Positions 1-13,550 are shown, numbered from the stretch's first letter. The stretch is DNA of 64,000 nt from Pelargonium x hortorum (GCA_036897525.1 JAYMTJ010000025.1:45245-109244), one strand, 5' to 3'. Translations and numbers: made by a program. The notes: generated by a model not told the origin, from the letters alone.

Positions 1-408
1 GGGAAGGGGTCTCCTAAAAAAGTCTATAGAATCCATGCCTACCCGCGTTGATGCGAAGAAGAAGAAATCGGCTGTCGACATTGTGCGCTACTTTTAGGAC
101 AGGATTCTTACTTAGAGAGAATATCTCTTTACAAGATTTCTTATTAAGGTTGAGTAAAATAACAAATCTTCTAATATTCTAGGTCAGGGCTTTCCAAAGT
201 CTTCTTAATTTTTCAATTATAAAAGAGATAGAGAACTTAAGCTAAAGCTGGGAGTTAAGTAAATAAAGAAGCTAGTCAAACAAGTAATATGAAGTTGATG
301 AAGTGGGTGGTTTTCATAGTGTGAGGTGTTCTATCTATAAGACTATCAAGCAATTCCTTCCCTTCGTTACACTTTAGTCAGTAAGAATGCTTTTTTGGAT
401 GTAGTATA

Positions 409-450
409 CAAGCACTCTTCCAACGATAAGCTACATAAAACAAGAGGGCT
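409..450 (+). repeat. Dispersed repeat family R, core copy 1
   Basis: Holds the 16-mer AACGATAAGCTACATA (422-437), which recurs exactly at 40581-40596. The flanks are also similar: a GTATA-rich lead, a CTC-C box before the 16-mer, and AGAGGG after it. Diverged versions of the same core lie on the minus strand in each unit of the tandem array near 62-63 kb. Function unknown. A 16-base exact match with similar flanks is unlikely to be chance at this composition. Confidence 0.6.
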
Positions 451-1059
451 TCGCGCCTTTCAGTGACTTTCTTGTTTCCAGTATTTAAAGTCAATTCATT
501 AAAGTAAGCTTATAGTCTGTTTTTTTCTAGTAAGTGTAATTCCTTAGAAAAGGACTAACCAAGCGACTCTCTGAATTTTCAGTTTATGCCAAGCCATTTA
601 TACACTATTTTTCAAACTGCACAAAAGGTAACCCTAGGTTTGTATGATAATAGTATAACCCTTTGAGAGCAAACATCGCTTTAAGGTCATTTTAATTGGC
701 ATAGTTTCATTCAAGTCTTAAAGAAAGGAGCCCCCTATATACTTTTAATTACTTAAAAAGGAGAATCCTCCACGAGCACCGAAATACACTTAAAAGTTGA
801 AGCTATACTTACACGGTCTTTTGGAAGAGTCCTAGCAAATTCGAAAACTTTACTTTTTAAATTGAATTTAAAATAAGATACTCGAGCAGAGCTTCGGTCC
901 ATAAATACCAAGCTTGTGCCTCAACTTTACTGCTATGTTATAGTTATATAGCGGTTATTTATATTGAATAGAAATTTATACTACTTAGCGGACCCTCCAA
1001 TTAGAAAATCCAAACCTCTATCCCCTCTGTGTTTGTGTTTGTAAAGCATAGATACATGA

Positions 1060-1115
1060 ACTGGAGTTCTGGAGTTATTGAACTAATGGTAACAAGGCAA
1101 GCATCTCTTTATTTG
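1060..1115 (+). repeat. Dispersed repeat family C, copy 1
   Basis: A 21-base stretch (1069-1089, from CTGGAGTTATTG to CTAATGG) is identical to one near 63510-63531. Both copies continue into AAGCATCTCTTT, here after an extra short insertion of about nine bases. Just upstream, CTGGAGTT is itself doubled (1061-1076), a local slippage duplication absent from the other copy. A weaker third copy lies near 55563-55590. All three are in the same orientation. Function unknown. Confidence 0.65.
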
Positions 1116-1882
1116 TAAGCAAGGCTAGTCTTGATGCTATGCTAGAAAGCTTATTCCGAGACAGTGGATACCATAAACCAGATAAATTCTCTTAGTTATT
1201 GTCATGAGGTAAGAAGAACCTTCTCTTGCTAACAAAGATAAGAAGGTATGCTTTAGCTTACTGAGAAATAAGATGTACTATCTGAGCTCGTGCTCCTTTT
1301 TTATTATTGTTTGAGCTGAGAAATAGGTGCTAAATATCTTTCTTGTGAGCAGAGCGGAACCCTTTTTTCATGGAAGTTCGTCGCCAATAGCAAGGAGAAT
1401 AACTGTCTAGTCGATTGGACTTTCCGATATATCTCTAACAGGAGTTGGCTTTGTTTAGAGCCTGATTTAGACTGTAATCTAAATAGCATAGCAGGCTATT
1501 GAAGGACTTATAGAATTGATTATTAGATAGAGAGAGATAAGGAGTCCCCTTGAGGGGTGCTGTACAAGGGGCAAGGCCTTGGTGAAATGAGAGTTACCGG
1601 GAAAGCCTTAGATCTAAAAAGATTTGTGCTTTGTGCAGTTTTACCTTTATTAAGCTAAGCAGGCGAGACACAGGGATTCTAATTTATCGGAAACTCTACT
1701 GATAAAAGTCGGCAAGACTTTGTTTGGAATAAAGGTAGCGGTAACTTCCTTTACCAGTTTACCATAGATCGGAATCTAGGTTTCATCAAGATATGCCTTG
1801 CTGCCAAAAGGAGGTTTCTATTTTAGGAAGGCTTTGAATATAAGGGGAGGTAGAGATTTCTTAGTCTTACTTAATAGTGTTG

Positions 1883-1901
1883 TGGGATTAGAACCCTTGT
1901 A
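1883..1901 (-). repeat. 19-mer resembling a tRNA T-arm (pair with 33521)
   Basis: Read on the minus strand this is TACAAGGGTTCTAATCCCA, identical over 19 bases to 33521-33539 on the plus strand. GGGTTCTAATCCC has the form of a tRNA T-arm (three-pair stem GGG/CCC around a seven-base TTC loop), but the two outer stem positions do not both pair and no acceptor stem is found around it. It may be a tRNA 3' half or another small element. Confidence 0.5.
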
Positions 1902-2202
1902 GTTAATGTATTCTTAACCCTTAGAAAATCTACAACTAATAAGACTGAGAGCCGTAAGAGCTTAAATACGCCTTCCCTTGCGCTTGCGTTGTTCTTCGAG
2001 ATTCTCAGTAAGAGCCCTAAAAAACCCTAGGAAATGCAATTGAATTAATAGAAGAGAAGTTTCGTACACTTTAATATGCTTTTTTTTATTTTATTCCAAC
2101 GTATTGCAATACAGAACTACAAAATAACCAAACCTCTGCTATAGGAATTGGGAAATCCAGCGGAGAAATAGACCTCAAAAGAAATACAAATTTCACATTA
2201 TG

Positions 2203-2254
2203 CCTCGCTCAAACCTGAACCTCGCGGAAATCTCTTGGCTAACGCTTTTTTCTA
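2203..2254 (+). repeat. Dispersed repeat family A, copy 1 (partial)
   Basis: A shortened, diverged version of the element at 53131 and 56785. It keeps the CCTC..CTCAA start, the GGAAA..TCTTG middle and the CTAACGCTTTT end, and lacks several bases in the first third. It agrees best with the 56785 copy. Function unknown. Confidence 0.45.
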
Positions 2255-5200
2255 TTTGACATCTGAAAGTTTATAAGTATTCTCATCCCCCAAAATTCTA
2301 GAAGCAAAAGGAAGTCCATTGGTTGGTTTATGCATCTCATCTTTGGATTATTGCTGCATAAAAATCTTATTCCCAAAGCAAAGGAGAAAGAAAAGAATGG
2401 ATGGCATTTCCTTTGTAGACGGAAGCTAAATTTCTTTGTAGTGATGACTATTCTCTCAGATTTAGTTTACGGATTACATATCCTTCCCCCCTTTTTTCAA
2501 CCCCAAAGGATTGGATTGGCACTCCTCATAAAAGACTGCAATTTTCAAATGCCTTATTCCTAAGATTTTTAGGTTCAGATCTTCCCTTTATTGCCGAAGG
2601 GTAAGGGCCCCTCTCGAATAGGAACACGCTGCGTTATTATCAATCTCAGGGTTACGGGAGTAGTAGCACGGCGATAAAGATTTAAGCTATAGCTAGAGTA
2701 GTTTACGAGTCGGACTCCAATACTAAAACCCCGGGACTTATCTTTATAAACTTACTGTAGTGTCTAAGGGAAACACCGCTAAATTGTACTCCAAGAATAG
2801 AGTATACTTAACACTAAAAGACTCAAAAGGCTGCCGTCAAAAACCCGCGTTTATTGCAAAAATAGACTTTCTAAAAGGTGCTCACTGCCACAGCCCCTAA
2901 CTAGATCTGGAAAAGAAGGATAAAGTACTGACCCTTTTAAGAATTAAGGCCTTCTTAACTTATAACAAATTCTAACAAACCAGATTGAGTTTTTAGCTCT
3001 TGATGAAGAAGTTACTGAAAGTATTTAGATCATAAAGAGATTCGAGCTCTATTATAATTGTAAAAATCCCAGAGATTCTATATTGAATATATATATGAAG
3101 AAAAGCCCTTGAAAGTGCATAGTGTAAAACTTAAAATTAAAAGGGTCTCAATATAGGATAGGCAAGAATTTGTATAAGTTTTGGCCGTTTCTTTGTTAGC
3201 TAATATTTTATTTCTTAGTTTCGTAAAATCTGCGTACTTATTTAGAATTTGACAATAACAAGGGACACTTTTTTTAACCTTTACATCTTGTATTTACAAA
3301 ACTTTTGTTAGATATATTATAATATAATTTTAACAGGGTTGTATCAGATACCTACGTAGACAAGCTTCCCTGGTATATAGAAAGAAAGAAAGAAAGAAAG
3401 AGTCTCTACTCAGGGATACCCCAATAACGCAGTAGTGGTTACCCATTTTTTTGTATCACTACGAGTTGATTATCATATTACGTAAAATACAATCTCAAAT
3501 TAACTAAAGAGCTCTTAAATTGCTGCTCGGTCTAGTTTATAAAGTTACTTAGTATAGTAACAATAATAGTTGTATAGTATAACAGTATAAAACTTGAGTC
3601 AGCGAATAAAGTAATTAATTTCATTGAATACTACTAGAGACACCTAGGGTTTTCTGTGTACCGGTATACTTAGTAAAAGGACTTCCTTTAAACAGATGTA
3701 AGAATTGGGACTAACAAGGTATCAGAATGTGAAAGTACAGGACCCGGAATAAGTTAAACATCGGATGGCTCGATTAAGTGATAAGAGAGTAAGCCTAAAG
3801 ATAAGTGCAAAAAGTCTTCAAGGTAGGGTGCTTTCGCTAGAATTAAAAGAATGCTAAGGAGTTCTAAAATCAGTCTAATTTTGAGTTTTGTAAGAGGATT
3901 TGACTATTCATCGATCCTATATCTAGTATCTCCAAACCTGAGAAGATTGTAATAAATGAGAGGCAACCTTTTCTTTTCAAATTACGCTAAAAGAGAACTT
4001 ACAAGTCTGTCCTAAGATCCTAAGAATTTCCTTCGAGATCAAAAAAAGACCTTATTTAGATGGCCCAGCACAGCCTCACATTTAAGTCTCTATAATCTAG
4101 TTGTTGGATATCAATCAGGATCCAAAAGAATGCTGTAATGGCTAACCTAGGGCCCTTGTTTTACAAACTTTAATAAAAGTGTTTTTCTGCCGTCTTTATC
4201 GTATCTAGGGCTGTAAGAAAGCAAAGAAGTAAGTCAATAAGTAGAAGAGTGAGATTAAAGGTGGTATTATCCCGAAGAGTAGAGCCTTTAAGAGAGCAGG
4301 AAGAAGCTGGCGGGGTTTTTATTATCAAGTAAAATACTGTACTCGACCTAGGAGCTCGATATCTCTTATTCCCGTAAGTAGGGGGGTTAAAAAAGAATCG
4401 TTAATTTAATACGTTTACCGAACCTTTATATACTTTTAATTTAATCAGAAAAGAATATCTACTCTGTAGACCAAGAAACTAAGGACCCTATATAAACATA
4501 AGGATCGTTTAGTAAAGGAACACGTTGTTTGTAATAATTAATAATTATAGTCTCTTTTTTTAGGGAATACCATGTCACTACATATAGAAAAGTAAAGGTT
4601 CATAACCTTCTTTTAGAGTAAGCCTTTAGGGTCCTCCAGCCTCTAATTATTAAAGCACATCCTTAAATAATAGGAAATTCTAGAGTCAAAAAATCCCTCT
4701 TTAGGGGCCCTTTTGGATTGGTACCTTCTAGAAACTTAAAAGTCCCTCATTTCTAATAGCTTAAAATATCTTACTTTAAAGTAAGCTCCTTGTTAGGAAA
4801 AAAGGATTTAGGTTTTTTTATTATATATATAGGAGTCCTTTACTAGAAATTCCTGCCTTTAAGTACTTATCCCTTAATAGCAGACAGGTTTCGTTTAGAG
4901 AGACTTTACCTTCTTTTAACTTGTAGGCCGTGGAGTATCCAAAGTGTAGATTGAAAACTTGACACACTTTATTTATTTTACAAAAGATAGAGTAGGTCTC
5001 TTTGAAGAAAAAACCTCATATAAGGGGGGTCCGTTTAAAGCAAAGTTATAACATGGTAAACCTTCCTTGCGAAAGTATTCTCTTCTCTGGCTTAAAAGTT
5101 ACTATAAAATCTCGCTTATCAAACAACCGTTTTTTTCTTGAATAATAAACTTCTCCAAACCAAAACACGGTATTCTATTCTGAGGGACCCTTATTCGAGC

Positions 5201-8200
5201 TCAAGAACTTTTTAGACATTTGAATTGAGTTCAAAACCCGGTAAATGAAAAAGGTTTATAAAGCCAACCCTTATTGTATTGGAAATATCCCAGTCCTTTT
5301 GAGTAAATACTTCTTGACAAAAGTTTAATAAACCCATTTAGGATTAGGAATCCAAACCCACAGGATACACGTTAATTTTAGTTCATAAATAGGGCCTTCT
5401 AGATATAAAATAAGGGAAGCGAGTTACCCTAACAGCTAATAGTATTTGTTTAAACGCTCTAATATTCTGGGTTTCTTTAGATAGAATAATAGGCCTTAAT
5501 TTAGTGAAATTGCGAGAGTGTTTCCAATTGGGTTAACCCCGTAAGCTGTCTGAGGATAGCCTAACTTATACATGAGGATTCCCTGGTAACCCGGTTTTTG
5601 GCTTTCGGGACTTGGTATAACTCCCGTTTTAGATAGGAATCCGCTTCCTTAGGGCCCTCCCTCTAATAGGCTAAAAAATTTTTTTTAGTTTTAAGGTATT
5701 TCTTCCTACAAGGCTGTATTCCACTTAACAAAAATGACTATCACAGTGCCAAACTTAATCACCGAGACAGCTAAAACTTAGAAACTTTCCTACAATTCTT
5801 TACTTTTCATCAGGCTGCTCTATATACCTTCTCTCAAACCTTTCAACTTAAATATTTTATAGGGCTCTTTGTTTGTGTTGTTTTGTGTAGATCGAAGTAT
5901 TATCCCCATGGAATTCTCATAACTTAGAAAATTGAACTCTGTCTCCGAACTGGGACTCTACGATAGCTTCATAAAGGGTAATAGAAGTCTCTTACAATAA
6001 ATAAAGATCTACTATCTATTCTATGGGGTAGGGTAACCCCCTATACTATGAGTTATAGTTTATACTTATATATTCCTTGGCAAATACGGAATTCCAGACA
6101 AACCTATAAAAAAGAGAAAATATAGGTACAAGCTTTCTTAGTTTTGTACACGAAAAAAAGGCCATACATACAATTGATTTTCTAATCCAGCTTTGCAAAC
6201 TGAAAAAAAAGGTAAAGCCGAAAAAACTTTAGGACCCTTACTTCTTTCGTATCGTAAAAGACTAAGTTTGTAATATCTAAGGATTCCTTTCTTTATAAAT
6301 AACTACGGATATAAGTAATAAAAATTTGTTTTTTTGATCTGGATTGTTTTATATCCGCCGGGTTTACCCCGGTTTGAGGCGCTGTTAGTTAAGAGAAATA
6401 TAGTAAGTAGTTTTATCTTCCTCCGCCAGTCTGGAGTGATCCTTATAATTAGAATTATGACTCTATAAAAGTAAGTCCAATAAAGGAAACTGCTCTAGAA
6501 TAATCTGCTTTTAACTTAGGGATAAACAAGTCTAGTTTTCTTTTTTGTGAACGTTTTTGTTTATTAACAAGCAAAGGGTTGGAATGTGGCAATCAAGTAG
6601 ATACTTCACAAGCAGACCCCTGAAGTAGATAATTAGTCCCTTGGAAATGCAAATTTGAGCTACCTACAGTCAAAGAAGCACAAAGCTATTCAATTTAGGG
6701 AGCTTTTGGGTAAAAGGGGTCTCTAAAATCCCCACGCAGCGGGCACTTGTATTCGAGTCTTTAAAATAAAAGGAGTCACAGTCATGGAGTCTTTTCTTGC
6801 GGGCTTCTGAGCTTTCTCAAGCGTAGTTCTAGTACAAAACAGGGGAGCCCGGGGTATTCTAAAGGAGTTAGCTGTTCTAGAATTCTATACCAAATATACC
6901 GAAGGAAGCCCTATTGAATTTATCGATCCGTAAGAAAGCCGAGTTTCCCCGAAACTAGTTGAGCTGTAGCTTTAGTTTTGTACTGAGTACCCTTTCGACA
7001 TATATTATATCTAACCTTTTTCCAAAGAGGACTCTCTACTATGCAATCCTTAATTTTGTCTTCCTTGTGTATTCCAAAACTTGTTAACTGACTTTTCAGT
7101 AGATCCCGGAAGTTAAGAAACGGATCCTTTTCTGAAAAGCCTCTGCGTTTCCTATGTGGGGTCTTTCTATTTAAGAGTCAACATATCCTAATTGTTTTTT
7201 CTTTGTCTATTTCTCTTTTATCTGGTTTTAAACTGAACTCGCATCTAATGTTTAATATTTAAGGTAATTTGCTTTTTCCTCACTATTACTATCCGACATT
7301 GCTTAGTAAACTAGATCCTCGAACTTCCTTCCCAGTCAAGCAAGGGAATCCATAAGAAATCCCGAGAATCCGTAGTACAAACCTACACAAACAAGGGTAC
7401 GGGTTTCGGTATAGCTTTATCAAGATACAGATAAGACAAGCTATTTTGTAAAGGAGCAAGTCTAATAGATTAGATTAAGTATGCAGTTTCTGTGAAATAA
7501 AAGAGAGTCACTTTGAAAGAAATTGAACTAAAGTCTAGAGCTAGAAAATTCCTTGTGGGGGAATTTGCAATTATAACCAGAAAGAGATCCTCGGTTAGTT
7601 AGTCTTAAGAAAAAACGGGGCTCTTTTGGTGCTTTTCTTCATGACCGAGTCTTTTCAAGGATCTAATTAGGAACAACTAGGGGTGTTAATCTATTGAATT
7701 CACGAGCACTTGAACCTACAACATCGTATCTAAATAACTCGCGTTCTACCGAGATGTAAACTTGCTTCGAAATAAGAGACTAATAGAAGAACTTTCGATA
7801 TAGGATTCCACTTACTTATATTACATATATATTAGTATTTTTTTAAATTGTATTTTAGTAACTAGGAAACGAATTACTTCATATAAGCAGAAAAAAAAAA
7901 AGTAATACCAAGTCTCTTTTTTTAGGTCCTTAACTTCTAGTAGACTTAAAAACCTAGAAGTTTAAATATATGATATAATACCATGAAATACCCCCTGACT
8001 TAGTAATGACCTTTCCTTACTTTATCTGAGAACTGTTTAAGGGGTACAACTGCAGAAATCTTAAGGAAAACTTAACACGCTAGAAGTATTAGGAATACCT
8101 CATAAAGGCAATTTTAGAACGAATCTTATTAGTAAAGTTCGGACTTCATAGCTGCTAAATTGTATTGATACCTTGTATTTTGCTAAAAATAATAATTTAT

Positions 8201-10017
8201 CTCCAAGTTATTTAAGATTTATATAATGGAAATAGGGAAGTCAAGAGCTTTACCTGGTCCTTTTTAGAATAAGGTTTCTTAGACCTAGATATGGTCATTT
8301 ACTAAAATTAGAATATACCAAAAAGAATTACTGGATTCCGGTTAAAGGTAGTAAAGGAATAAACTAAACACTTGATTGAGGAGTTGCTCTGATAGTCCTC
8401 AAATTCCAATCAAGATCTAAGGAATTATAGAATAGAGTTGTTTTAGAGGTTTCTAAGAATTTAGGTAGGAATAGTTTCAGAACTTTTACAAAAGAAGGGT
8501 AATTGCTCGGGAAGTTCTCTAGAGCTTAGCTAAAGGGATCCATAAAAGAAACAAGGTTCCGTAGTAGTACGGTAAATTCGTATTAAGTTAGTTAATTTCA
8601 CTAGGATTTTTTAGGAGCAAGTAAAAAGTTAGGCCCTTTTTTATTAACAGTGCTTTTAGTGCAACAATCAATCCTATACGTAGTTATATGAAATTGAAAG
8701 AGTCTCTTTTTAAAGCACCGGGATCCAGCAGAGTACTAGATTTTTGTCTGGAACTCTTTCTAAACCCGAGAATTTCGAAGAACCCCAAATTGCTCATAAA
8801 ACCCGACTGACAGTTCCCTTAACTTAAACCTTATCGTGATAAGAGTTTAAGCTCCGGTTCTTTATACCTTACAAATTCTGGCCCTTTTAGGCAACAGGGC
8901 TGTACTTTATCTTTATGCATTTCTTACATCTGCCTCTTTGTTAATAACCAGACTTATATAGAGTAACAAGTTGTAAGAAGGTCCCCTTTTTCTTTCATAT
9001 CCCTATAGGACTCAATTTCAATTCAGGACCCTTAAGACTTTAGACTAAAGGAGGCTTTAATAAATTGGGTTATACTTTATAGCTAGTCTTTTTTAACATA
9101 TATTGCAAGGTTCAAACGGGCGCCTGTTCTCATTTTAGGTCTTAGTGTTTATCCTATAGTTTTCTGTCTATTTGAAATTCCGTAATCTAAGCAACCTGGT
9201 AATTCAAGCAAAAGATCAAACGAGAGTGAGTTAGGAGTACCTACTTCTATAAATTCAAGGGATTTATACCATAAATTGTATATTTACATGCTTTTGACTC
9301 TGAATCAACGAAGGTTAGGGTACTACTCTCGACTAGGGGAAGGGGAATCGAAGAGCTATAAATATATAACAAACAGTAATGCCTTTTTCATACACATGCC
9401 TTAGATCGAAAAGGCTAAGATAAGAAAAACTATTATAAAAAGTAAATAAAGAATAATTTCACAAAAGTTGGAGGATTCTCATAACTAAACTATCCAAGTA
9501 TCCCGCAGTCTTTAGACTCTCCACTAACCATTTTTTTGTATACTTTTTGAGTTTATAACCTCCCCAGGAAAGGAGCTGCCAGGGTCTACTTTAAAGCTAT
9601 AATAATTAGGTTTTAATACGAAGTCTGCATTAGGTCACTCAACTTTACTCCTTGTTTATCGGGACATGTTTAATAGAAAAAGCAAGGTTTTGGGATAAAT
9701 CTAGGTTAAGACTGGGCGTCTCCTAATGTTGTATTACTGGAGGGTATTAGTAGCAGGACATTCACGGGATTGAAATGAAATGCTTTTTTATTCCTCCCAA
9801 AATTGATAAAATTGTATAAATAGGATTTATAGACATATACCAGCCTCGCAATTAAGCATTTTTTTTACCCATCTGGATGAGCAGAGCATTCTCCTTTTTT
9901 CTATTTGTATTGTGATGTTATTCTCTCAAACCCCTCCTTTTGGTATAGCGTAGAGTCCCCTACCCTTACTTTTAATCCTAATATTACTTCATAGAAAAAC
10001 AGGTACGACTCAGATTG

Positions 10018-10050
10018 CACCCGCCCGATATCATGGGTTCGAATCCAGAC
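10018..10050 (+). pseudogene. tRNA-like 3' remnant (tRNA-Ser-like T-arm)
   Basis: ATCATGGGTTCGAATCC here matches the T-arm consensus. From memory, the stretch leading into it resembles the variable arm and T-arm of organellar tRNA-Ser(GCU). The 3' strand of the T stem breaks down after CC, and no matching 5' acceptor strand is found about 70-90 bases upstream. I read it as a decayed tRNA 3' half. The 12-base GGGTTCGAATCC core recurs near 29927. Confidence 0.45.
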
Positions 10051-10328
10051 TAAACCGGTTTTGTTACAAGCTTAGAACGTCCCCGATTCCCGGAAAAGAC
10101 TTTAGAATTCCAAGTCCAGCCAGCAATATTCCCTCCTTTGACAGGACATATGACCACATATAAAACCGAGAAGTTTATAAAGAAGATATATGAGAAGGAT
10201 CTCTGAAGTCTTCAGCTTCTGTTTTTGAAAATTAGGAATCTTAAAGCGCTTAAATAGAAAGGCTATCCAAAGCAAAGTAATACCGCCTCCTAATATATAT
10301 GGATGGGGAAACTCATTTTTAAGTAAGC

Positions 10329-10381
10329 CAGGGTAGAACAGAGCAGTCTTAGCAAGGATCTCTTAGGTTCAAGTCGTATCC
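10329..10381 (+). pseudogene. tRNA-like remnant
   Basis: GGGTAGAACAGAGCAG resembles a D-arm. It is followed at about the right distance by a T-arm-like TTAGGTTCAAGTC. The T stem pairs poorly (one or two pairs), the spacer is too short for a full anticodon arm, and no acceptor stem is seen. Amino acid identity cannot be assigned. Confidence 0.3.
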
Positions 10382-10706
10382 GCTATAGCAAAACTTTACA
10401 ACACGGAAAGCCTACATTTCTTTCTTGTTTACTAACCTCGTTATGAATGCCCCTCGTAGTAACAATTTAGATTATACTCCAGTCTAACTTTAAGAACTGC
10501 TAAATATTTCGTAGAACGAGGTTTAGGTTTCAAAATGATAAAAAAGAAAAGGGAAGTAAATAACTTTTTTGTTTGTCCAGGATGAATTTTTCTTTTGCGA
10601 GCCCTTTTCATAATTGTTGTTTAATCGAAATTTTAATTATCTTTCTCTTGGGCAGCTCTTACCCCCGGTAGAATAGAAAAAAATCAAATAAATATTGAAT
10701 CGAACT

Positions 10707-10770
10707 AGAAGTGCTCGGAATTGAACCGATTATACTAGACGGGCTCTTTTAAGAGCTATAAGAAATCAGA
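10707..10770 (-). pseudogene. tRNA-like remnant with paired T-arm
   Basis: On the minus strand ATCGG-TTCAATT-CCGAG forms a T-arm with four of five pairs, the best-paired T-arm in the window. Upstream lies GCTCTT..AAGAGC, an inverted repeat that could be a collapsed D-arm or anticodon arm, preceded by TATAGCTC, a common tRNA D-arm start. The piece between is too short for separate D and anticodon arms, and no acceptor pairing is found. Probably a tRNA with an internal deletion; lysine-like at best, which is a guess. Confidence 0.4.
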
Positions 10771-12075
10771 TCTACATGAGGTTTACGCAATGTATATCAA
10801 CAGCACTCACTTTATAGCACAGCGTCATATATCTTTCTCCGAATGTTTACGCTTGTTCTGTCCCTCTTAAGCGGGGCTGCTTGTATACTATGCTTAGAGA
10901 AAGAGTTAAGTCTAAGTTAGCTATCCTACTAGGTACTAAGCTATACTGATACCGTTGATGGATGCTCTCTTACAATCAAGTGGATATATATTCAATATGA
11001 GTAATCGTGTACCTTTGATTCCTTTATCTTTATATATACATAGAGCTTTAAGTGAAGGGGAGTCCAATGGTTGGTATACTCCAATCCCTATAGAGTCTAA
11101 TTTCATAGCGAACGTATGTAAACTTCAACAGGCAATATTCCTTTTTTCCTAAGTTGAGACTGGGAAATTGGCATCTATTTTCAGTGCGGATTTCTCATAT
11201 ATTTCATGGCTTGTTAACCAAAAAACTCCAGGCTTCTGCCTTTGAAGGTCCTCCAATTTACGAATTATAAAAAGGAGATAAATCTTGTTAACCACAAACT
11301 CTACCAAATAATAAAGCTAGGACCTATCTGATAAGATTATAGAGCTGCTCATTAAAGGGTCCTAAATATCACGGGGAACCTGGGTATTTCTATAAGAGGG
11401 TCGGTGTCAGAGGTCCCAAGCAGCACTGTATTTGAAGAGTAATCGAAGGCAGCTTACATATAACGTAAGGGGGTCCGTGTATATAAGGAAAACTTTGATA
11501 TCTCTTACTTTGGTTCAACAAAAGAAATTCTATAGCAAGTCCTATAAAGTTTAAATGGATTTTCTACTGAATTTTTTAGCGAGACTCTCTGAGCTCCTGG
11601 CTTTACCCCCGACTTCTTAGAGTTTTATCTAATAGCTATAATTCCTAGATTTTCCTGACCTTATTTAGCTCTTCTCTAGAAAGTTTTATTTTAATATTGT
11701 TTTTTCTTGTGCTGAGGAAAGAAACTTCTTGCTAAAGTCTTTTCTAAACACTGTACTGAGACGGTTCTAATTATCCTCTGCTAAAGAAAAAAGGGACTTT
11801 CCGAATAATTGAATTAATATTTTAATCTCGTGAAGCCTTAACTCCTAAAACTATGGATATAAGTATTAAAGAATAGGGTATCCTCCGGTTTAAACTTCTT
11901 AGAGATTTTTTTGGAGCTTATTGCTTCCGTCAGGGAGTACTTTAGCCAACCTGCCCCGCCTTTTAGAGAGACTTTCTGGATTCTAGTTTGACACTATATC
12001 GACAGACTTATACGCCGCCTTGTGGTAGAAATGCCTCTGGTTAGACATAGAAGTTAAAGTATTTCAAAAGTCTTT

Positions 12076-12140
12076 ACCAACTTGGGTGGTAGAGCACTGC
12101 GTTTTTTTACTATCAAGTAATGGTTCAATTGGTATTGAAA
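12076..12140 (+). pseudogene. tRNA-like remnant (tRNA-Thr-like)
   Basis: ACTTGGGTGGTAGAGCACTG matches a D-arm. About 30 bases later AAGTAATGGTTCAATTGG matches the variable loop and start of a T-arm. The order and spacing are those of a tRNA, and from memory the wording is closest to organellar tRNA-Thr(GGU). The anticodon arm is replaced by a T7 run and the T stem does not close, so it should not be functional. Confidence 0.45.
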
Positions 12141-13470
12141 TTAAATATTTTTTGATTACCTATGCCATTCCTCACTTTATGATGGGATAGTATATAGGTA
12201 TTCTAGCTACGCTACCCTGAAATAGCGTAAATAACTTAATAATCATTGAGATTACAGGTTATATATGAGGAAATTCCCTAGAATTCTCAACCGGTATTTG
12301 TTTTAACAGAAGATTTTTATTATATTCGATTTACTATGTACTAGAACTCCATTATATTTTAACTGCAATTTGTATCTTTTTGGAGTTCCTTTTATTTTGA
12401 AAAGGTCTCTATCTCGGACAGGTATATATACAAAAAAGGGGCTTTTAACTGCGGAATACTTTATCAAAACTGTAAGTATCGGTCACAGAGTAAAAAGAAA
12501 GTATAGAATTTTTCAGTTTCCTTGGCTTATAGGAGTCCTGTAACTTGACTAAACAAGTAAAATCCATTTCTTTGTGTGGGGATATCTTAAATCAGGGTTT
12601 CCCTAAATCACACAGCTCTAAACTAGGCTTTTTAGGACAACTCCTTAAGATATTAAAGTGCAGAGATAATGGTGTCAACAGTTCAAGCAGAGTAATACCT
12701 GCAAATACTTAATTTATATGAAGCTAACTTGTTTCTTTTAAAAATTTTTGTAGTTAAGCACGGTAGCTTGTTCTGGGAATTCAATAATATAGGTTCCGTA
12801 AGCCCTTCCTTGTGAGAGGTAAGTTTAAACCAACTATAGAAGTTTTACTAGAAATCCGCGCTACTCCTGAATGTAAGAACCTATTCTTATTAATACACTG
12901 AGTAAATAAGTATAGCTTTTGACACACGCACCCCAAATAGAAAGACTTTTTAGTCTACATGGTATACCTTCTTTGGCTCCCCCTTTCTTATTTAGTAGAA
13001 TATAAGCTTTAAGATAAAAGTGATATCTATGACAATGAGAACTTGTCTTTTTAATATACCCCGTATGTAAACTTTGAATTGAAATGAGTTTCTATACCCC
13101 TTTCCTTTTAGTACTAATTTAGGATCAATTCATAATTGTGTGGAAGTTCAGAAAGCTGACCGTTTTTCTTAAATATTTTTTTCTTTTTGAATTGCTAAAC
13201 AGTACAACTAAGGAATAATCTAGAAAACCATATATCCTAATATCTTACAGCAAAATTGTAAGCACTTAACCGGGGACCTACTAAAAAACTAACAAGGGTG
13301 CTCTATACTCTAGAATTAAGAGAAACCCTTTCTTACAATTAATGTATTTAGCTATAATCGGATAAATGTGCTCTATCTAGTAGGCTTGTAATTGGAATAA
13401 CCTAATATAGATAGAGGAGCATCTTTATCATTTTAGAGCTTTACTCATATTAAAAGCTTCTTATTTAGAC

Positions 13471-13550
13471 CAAGTACGATCCACCACCCGTCCTTTGCTG
13501 GTTATATCAAAGCTAGCGTTATCCACCGCGCAGGGTTCAAATCGTACTCC
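13471..13550 (+). pseudogene. tRNA-like fold with acceptor-type inverted repeat
   Basis: AGTACGAT (13473-13480) is the exact complement of ATCGTACT (13541-13548), 60 bases apart, which is the spacing of a tRNA acceptor stem. Inside lies CTTTG..CAAAG, a possible anticodon stem with an oversized loop, and near the 3' end GCAGGGTTCAAA, a T-arm start. The 3' strand of the T stem is missing: the TTCAAA loop runs straight into the acceptor strand. Either a tRNA that lost part of its T-arm, or a chance fold. Confidence 0.4.

Larger units (their letters stand above)
1..9999. other. Gene-free stretch, left part
   Basis: I see no gene here. The longest ATG frame is 77 codons at 2330-2563 on the plus strand; it has a basic patch followed by a hydrophobic patch but no recognisable domain, and it has no coding neighbour. 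The stretch holds a (GAAA)n tract near 3380-3400, small repeat copies at 409-450, 1060-1115, 1883-1901 and 2203-2254, and numerous GG..CC near-palindromes, for example GGGCCC near 2605, 4148, 4702 and 5646. Between about 5 and 10 kb no frame reaches 60 codons, and nothing beyond these motifs is visible. No rRNA core motif and no group II intron domain V was found. Confidence 0.7.

Noticed and set aside
1945-1965. GAGCCGTAAGAGC, like the 5' strand of a domain V
   Set aside because: No partner strand within reach downstream.
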